Source: Daphnia carinata
Taxonomy: Eukaryota; Arthropoda; Branchiopoda; Diplostraca; Daphniidae
Assembly (NCBI RefSeq): GCF_022539665.2
Contig: NW_026712515.1
Span: 1 to 64,000 of the forward strand
Direction of reading: 5' to 3'
DNA: 64,000 nt
The notes below the pieces were generated by a model that was not told the DNA's origin, did not search any database, and saw only the letters and a program-made list of their open reading frames with translations. Positions 59,301-64,000 of the stretch are shown here, piece after piece; within the stretch, counting starts at the first letter, position 1, and the number at the start of each line of letters is the position of its first letter. The position numbers were made by a program, and so were the translations under genes.

Positions 59301-62300
59301 AATCAGTTTCAATATCTACATTCAAACAGCATCAAATATACGTGTATTCAATGTGAATATAGTGTTATACAGTGAGTTTCAATATCTACATTCAAACAGC
59401 ATCAAATATACGTGTATTCAATGTGAATATAGTGTTATAGAATCAGTTTCAATATCTACATTCAAACAGCATCAAATATACGTGTATTCAATGTGAATAT
59501 AGTGTTATACAGTCAGTTTCAATATCTACATTCAAACAGCATCAAATATACGTGTATTCAATGTGAATATAGTGTTATAGAATCAGTTTCAATATCTACA
59601 TTCAAACAGCATCAAATATACGTGTATTCAATGTGAATATAGTGTTATAGAATCAGTTTCAATATCTACATTCAAACAGTATCAAATATACGTGTATTCA
59701 ATGTGAATATAGTGTTATAGAATCAGTTTCAATATCTACATTCAAACAGCATCAAATATACGTGTATTCAATGTGAATATAGTGTTATACAGTGAGTTTC
59801 AATATCTACATTCAAACAGCATCAAATATACGTGTATTCAATGTGAATATAGTGTTATAGAATCAGTTTCAATATCTACATTCAAACAGCATCAAATATA
59901 CGTGTATTCAATGTGAATATAGTGTGATACAGTGAGTTTCAATATCTACATTCAAACAGCATCAAATATACGTGTATTCAATGTGAATATAGTGTTATAG
60001 AATCAGTTTCAATATCTACATTCAAACAGCATCAAATATACGTGTATTCAATGTGAATATAGTGTTATACAATGAGTTTCAATATCTACATTCAAACAGC
60101 ATCAAATATACGTGTATTCAATGTGAATATAGTGTTATAGAATCAGTTTCAATATCTACATTCAAACAGTATCAAATATACGTGTATTCAATGTGAATAT
60201 AGTGTTATAGAATCAGTTTCAATATCTACATTCAAACAGCATCAAATATACGTGTATTCAATGTGAATATAGTGTTATACAATGAGTTTCAATATCTACA
60301 TTCAAACAGCATCAAATATACGTGTATTCAATGTGAATATAGTGTTATAGAATCAGTTTCATATCTACATTCAAACAGCATCAAATATACGTGTATTCAA
60401 TGTGAATATAGTGTTATAGAATCAGTTTCAATATCTACATTCAAACAGCATCAAATATACGTGTATTCAATGTGAATATAGTGTTATAGAATCAGTTTCA
60501 ATATCTACATTCAAACAGCATCAAATATACGTGTATTCAATGTGAATATAGTGTTATAGAATCAGTTTCAATATCTACATTCAAACAGCATCAAATATAC
60601 GTGTATTCAATGTGAATATAGTGTTATAGAATCAGTTTCAATATCTACATTCAAACAGCATCAAATATACGTGTATTCAATGTGAATATAGTGTTATAGA
60701 ATCAGTTTCAATATCTACATTCAAACAGCATCAAATATACGTGTATTCAATGTGAATATAGTGTTATAGAATCAGTTTCAATATCTACATTCAAACAGCA
60801 TCAAATATACGTGTATTCAATGTGAATATAGTGTTATAGAATCAGTTTCAATATCTACATTCAAACAGCATCAAATATACGTGTATTCAATGTGAATATA
60901 GTGTTATAGAATCAGTTTCAATATCTACATTCAAACAGCATCAAATATACGTGTATTCAATGTGAATATAGTGTTATAGAATCAGTTTCAATATCTACAT
61001 TCAAACAGCATCAAATATACGTGTATTCAATGTGAATATAGTGTTATAGAATCAGTTTCAATATCTACATTCAAACAGCATCAAATATACGTGTATTCAA
61101 TGTGAATATAGTGTTATAGAATCAGTTTCAATATCTACATTCAAACAGCATCAAATATACGTGTATTCAATGTGAATATAGTGTTATAGAATCAGTTTCA
61201 ATATCTACATTCAAACAGCATGAAATATACGTGTATTCAATGTGAATATAGTGTTATAGAATCAGTTTCAATATCTACATTCAAACAGCATCAAATATAC
61301 GTGTATTCAATGTGAATATAGTGTTATAGAATCAGTTTCAATATCTACATTCAAACAGCATCAAATATACGTGTATTCAATGTGAATATAGTGTTATAGA
61401 ATCAGTTTCAATATCTACATTCAAACAGCATGAAATATACGTGTATTCAATGTGAATATAGTGTTATAGAATCAGTTTCAATATCTACATTCAAACAGCA
61501 TCAAATATACGTGTATTCAATGTGAATATAGTGTTATAGAATCAGTTTCAATATCTACATTCAAACAGCATCAAATATACGTGTATTCAATGTGAATATA
61601 GTGTTATAGAATCAGTTTCAATATCTACATTCAAACAGCATCAAATATACGTGTATTCAATGTGAATATAGTGTTATAGAATCAGTTTCAATATCTACAT
61701 TCAAACAGCATCAAATATACGTGTATTCAATGTGAATATAGTGTTATAGAATCAGTTTCAATATCTACATTCAAACAGCATCAAATATACGTGTATTCAA
61801 TGTGAATATAGTGTTATAGAATCAGTTTCAATATCTACATTCAAACAGCATCAAATATACGTGTATTCAATGTGAATATAGTGTTATAGAATCAGTTTCA
61901 ATATCTACATTCAAACAGCATGAAATATACGTGTATTCAATGTGAATATAGTGTTATAGAATCAGTTTCAATATCTACATTCAAACAGCATCAAATATAC
62001 GTGTATTCAATGTGAATATAGTGTTATAGAATCAGTTTCAATATCTACATTCAAACAGCATCAAATATACGTGTATTCAATGTGAATATAGTGTTATAGA
62101 ATCAGTTTCAATATCTACATTCAAACAGCATCAAATATACGTGTATTCAATGTGAATATAGTGTTATAGAATCAGTTTCAATATCTACATTCAAACAGCA
62201 TCAAATATACGTGTATTCAATGTGAATATAGTGTTATAGAATCAGTTTCAATATCTACATTCAAACAGCATCAAATATACGTGTATTCAATGTGAATATA

Positions 62301-64000
62301 GTGTTATAGAATCAGTTTCAATATCTACATTCAAACAGCATGAAATATACGTGTATTCAATGTGAATATAGTGTTATAGAATCAGTTTCAATATCTACAT
62401 TCAAACAGCATCAAATATACGTGTATTCAATGTGAATATAGTGTTATAGAATCAGTTTCAATATCTACATTCAAACAGCATCAAATATACGTGTATTCAA
62501 TGTGAATATAGTGTTATAGAATCAGTTTCAATATCTACATTCAAACAGCATCAAATATACGTGTATTCAATGTGAATATAGTGTTATAGAATCAGTTTCA
62601 ATATCTACATTCAAACAGCATCAAATATACGTGTATTCAATGTGAATATAGTGTTATAGAATCAGTTTCAATATCTACATTCAAACAGCATCAAATATAC
62701 GTGTATTCAATGTGAATATAGTGTTATAGAATCAGTTTCAATATCTACATTCAAACAGCATCAAATATACGTGTATTCAATGTGAATATAGTGTTATAGA
62801 ATCAGTTTCAATATCTACATTCAAACAGCATCAAATATACGTGTATTCAATGTGAATATAGTGTTATAGAATCAGTTTCAATATCTACATTCAAACAGCA
62901 TCAAATATACGTGTATTCAATGTGAATATAGTGTTATAGAATCAGTTTCAATATCTACATTCAAACAGCATGAAATATACGTTTATTCAATGTGAATATA
63001 GTGTTATAGAATCAGTTTCAATATCTACATTCAAACAGCATCAAATATACGTGTATTCAATGTGAATATAGTGTTATAGAATCAGTTTCAATATCTACAT
63101 TCAAACAGCATCAAATATACGTGTATTCAATGTGAATATAGTGTTATAGAATCAGTTTCAATATCTACATTCAAACAGCATCAAATATACGTGTATTCAA
63201 TGTGAATATAGTGTTATAGAATCAGTTTCAATATCTACATTCAAACAGCATCAAATATACGTGTATTCAATGTGAATATAGTGTTATAGAATCAGTTTCA
63301 ATATCTACATTCAAACAGCATGAAATATACGTTTATTCAATGTGAATATAGTGTTATAGAATCAGTTTCAATATCTACATTCAAACAGCATGAAATATAC
63401 GTGTATTCAATGTGAATATAGTGTAATACAGTCAGTTTCAATATCTACATTCAAACAGCATCAAATATACGTGTATTCAATGTGAATATAGTGTTATAGA
63501 ATCAGTTTCAATATCTACATTCAAACAGCATCAAATATACGTGTATTCAATGTGAATATAGTGTTATAGAATCAGTTTCAATATCTACATTCAAACAGCA
63601 TCAAATATACGTGTATTCAATGTGAATATAGTGTTATAGAATCAGTTTCAATATCTACATTCAAACAGCATCAAATATACGTGTATTCAATGTGAATATA
63701 GTGTTATAGAATCAGTTTCAATATCTACATTCAAACAGCATCAAATATACGTGTATTCAATGTGAATATAGTGTTATAGAATCAGTTTCAATATCTACAT
63801 TCAAACAGCATCAAATATACGTGTATTCAATGTGAATATAGTGTTATAGAATCAGTTTCAATATCTACATTCAAACAGCATCAAATATACGTGTATTCAA
63901 TGTGAATATAGTGTTATAGAATCAGTTTCAATATCTACATTCAAACAGCATCAAATATACGTGTATTCAATGTGAATATAGTGTTATAGAATCAGTTTCA
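56309..64000. repeat. 70-bp satellite array, block 3
   Basis: About 110 copies of the same monomer and orientation, starting at AGCATGAAATATACGTG directly after the 5' LTR and running off the window. The first 1.6 kb (56309-57900) has more substitutions and indels (for example about 56570, 56915, 57500-57540 and 57780). From about 58000 on it is nearly perfect. Variant ends TTATACAGTGAG, TTATACAATGAG and TTATACAGTCAG are interspersed. Confidence 0.98.

Overview
The window looks like a satellite-dominated (centromeric, pericentromeric or other heterochromatic) region of an animal genome, most likely an arthropod. The evidence is a long AT-rich 70-bp satellite, spliceosomal introns of about 55-110 bp, and the transposon families present: an EnSpm/CACTA element with a DUF4806 partner, a Helitron and a BEL/Pao element. 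A crustacean such as Daphnia is a guess from intron size and transposon mix, not something the sequence proves.

Layout. About 37.7 kb of the 64 kb is one 70-bp satellite (about 27% GC), in three blocks in the same orientation: 1-18821, 39087-50267 and 56309-64000. It runs off both window ends. The stretch 9953-13880 is degenerate and holds short non-satellite segments. Two insertions break the array. The first, 18822-39086, is a nested composite. Its right edge is a canonical Helitron 3' terminus (GC-rich hairpin, then CTAG before a T), and a 1772-residue Rep/helicase ORF lies at 33179-38497. A two-exon coiled-coil gene sits on the minus strand in its left part (20481-21333). Inside it lies a 9.2-kb CACTA-like element (21391-30590) with perfect 16-bp terminal inverted repeats and iterated GGATGTCC-type subterminal motifs.

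The CACTA element is the most interesting part. A DUF4806 gene can be assembled as eight exons (25043-30240, 417 codons). Its first intron contains the whole 703-residue transposase gene (26243-28354), an arrangement like maize En/Spm, where the transposase ORFs lie inside an intron of the tnpA unit. The left arm carries minus-strand host-gene fragments with introns retained: two exons of transportin (karyopherin beta-2) and, directly downstream, four exons of a transcription-factor-like gene (tentatively RFX7-like) open except for one in-frame TGA. This looks like DNA-level gene capture. The transposase start codon lies in a perfect 14-bp-arm inverted repeat.

The second insertion, 50268-56308, is a minus-strand BEL/Pao retrotransposon with one 1787-residue Gag-Pol ORF. 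Its LTRs are identical over 273 bp, so insertion was recent, but the 3' LTR lacks its last 77 bp. The RT box reads YVDN and the protease triad DKG.

No tRNA, rRNA or CRISPR feature was seen. Apart from the coiled-coil gene, whose origin is unresolved, all coding capacity belongs to transposons or their cargo.
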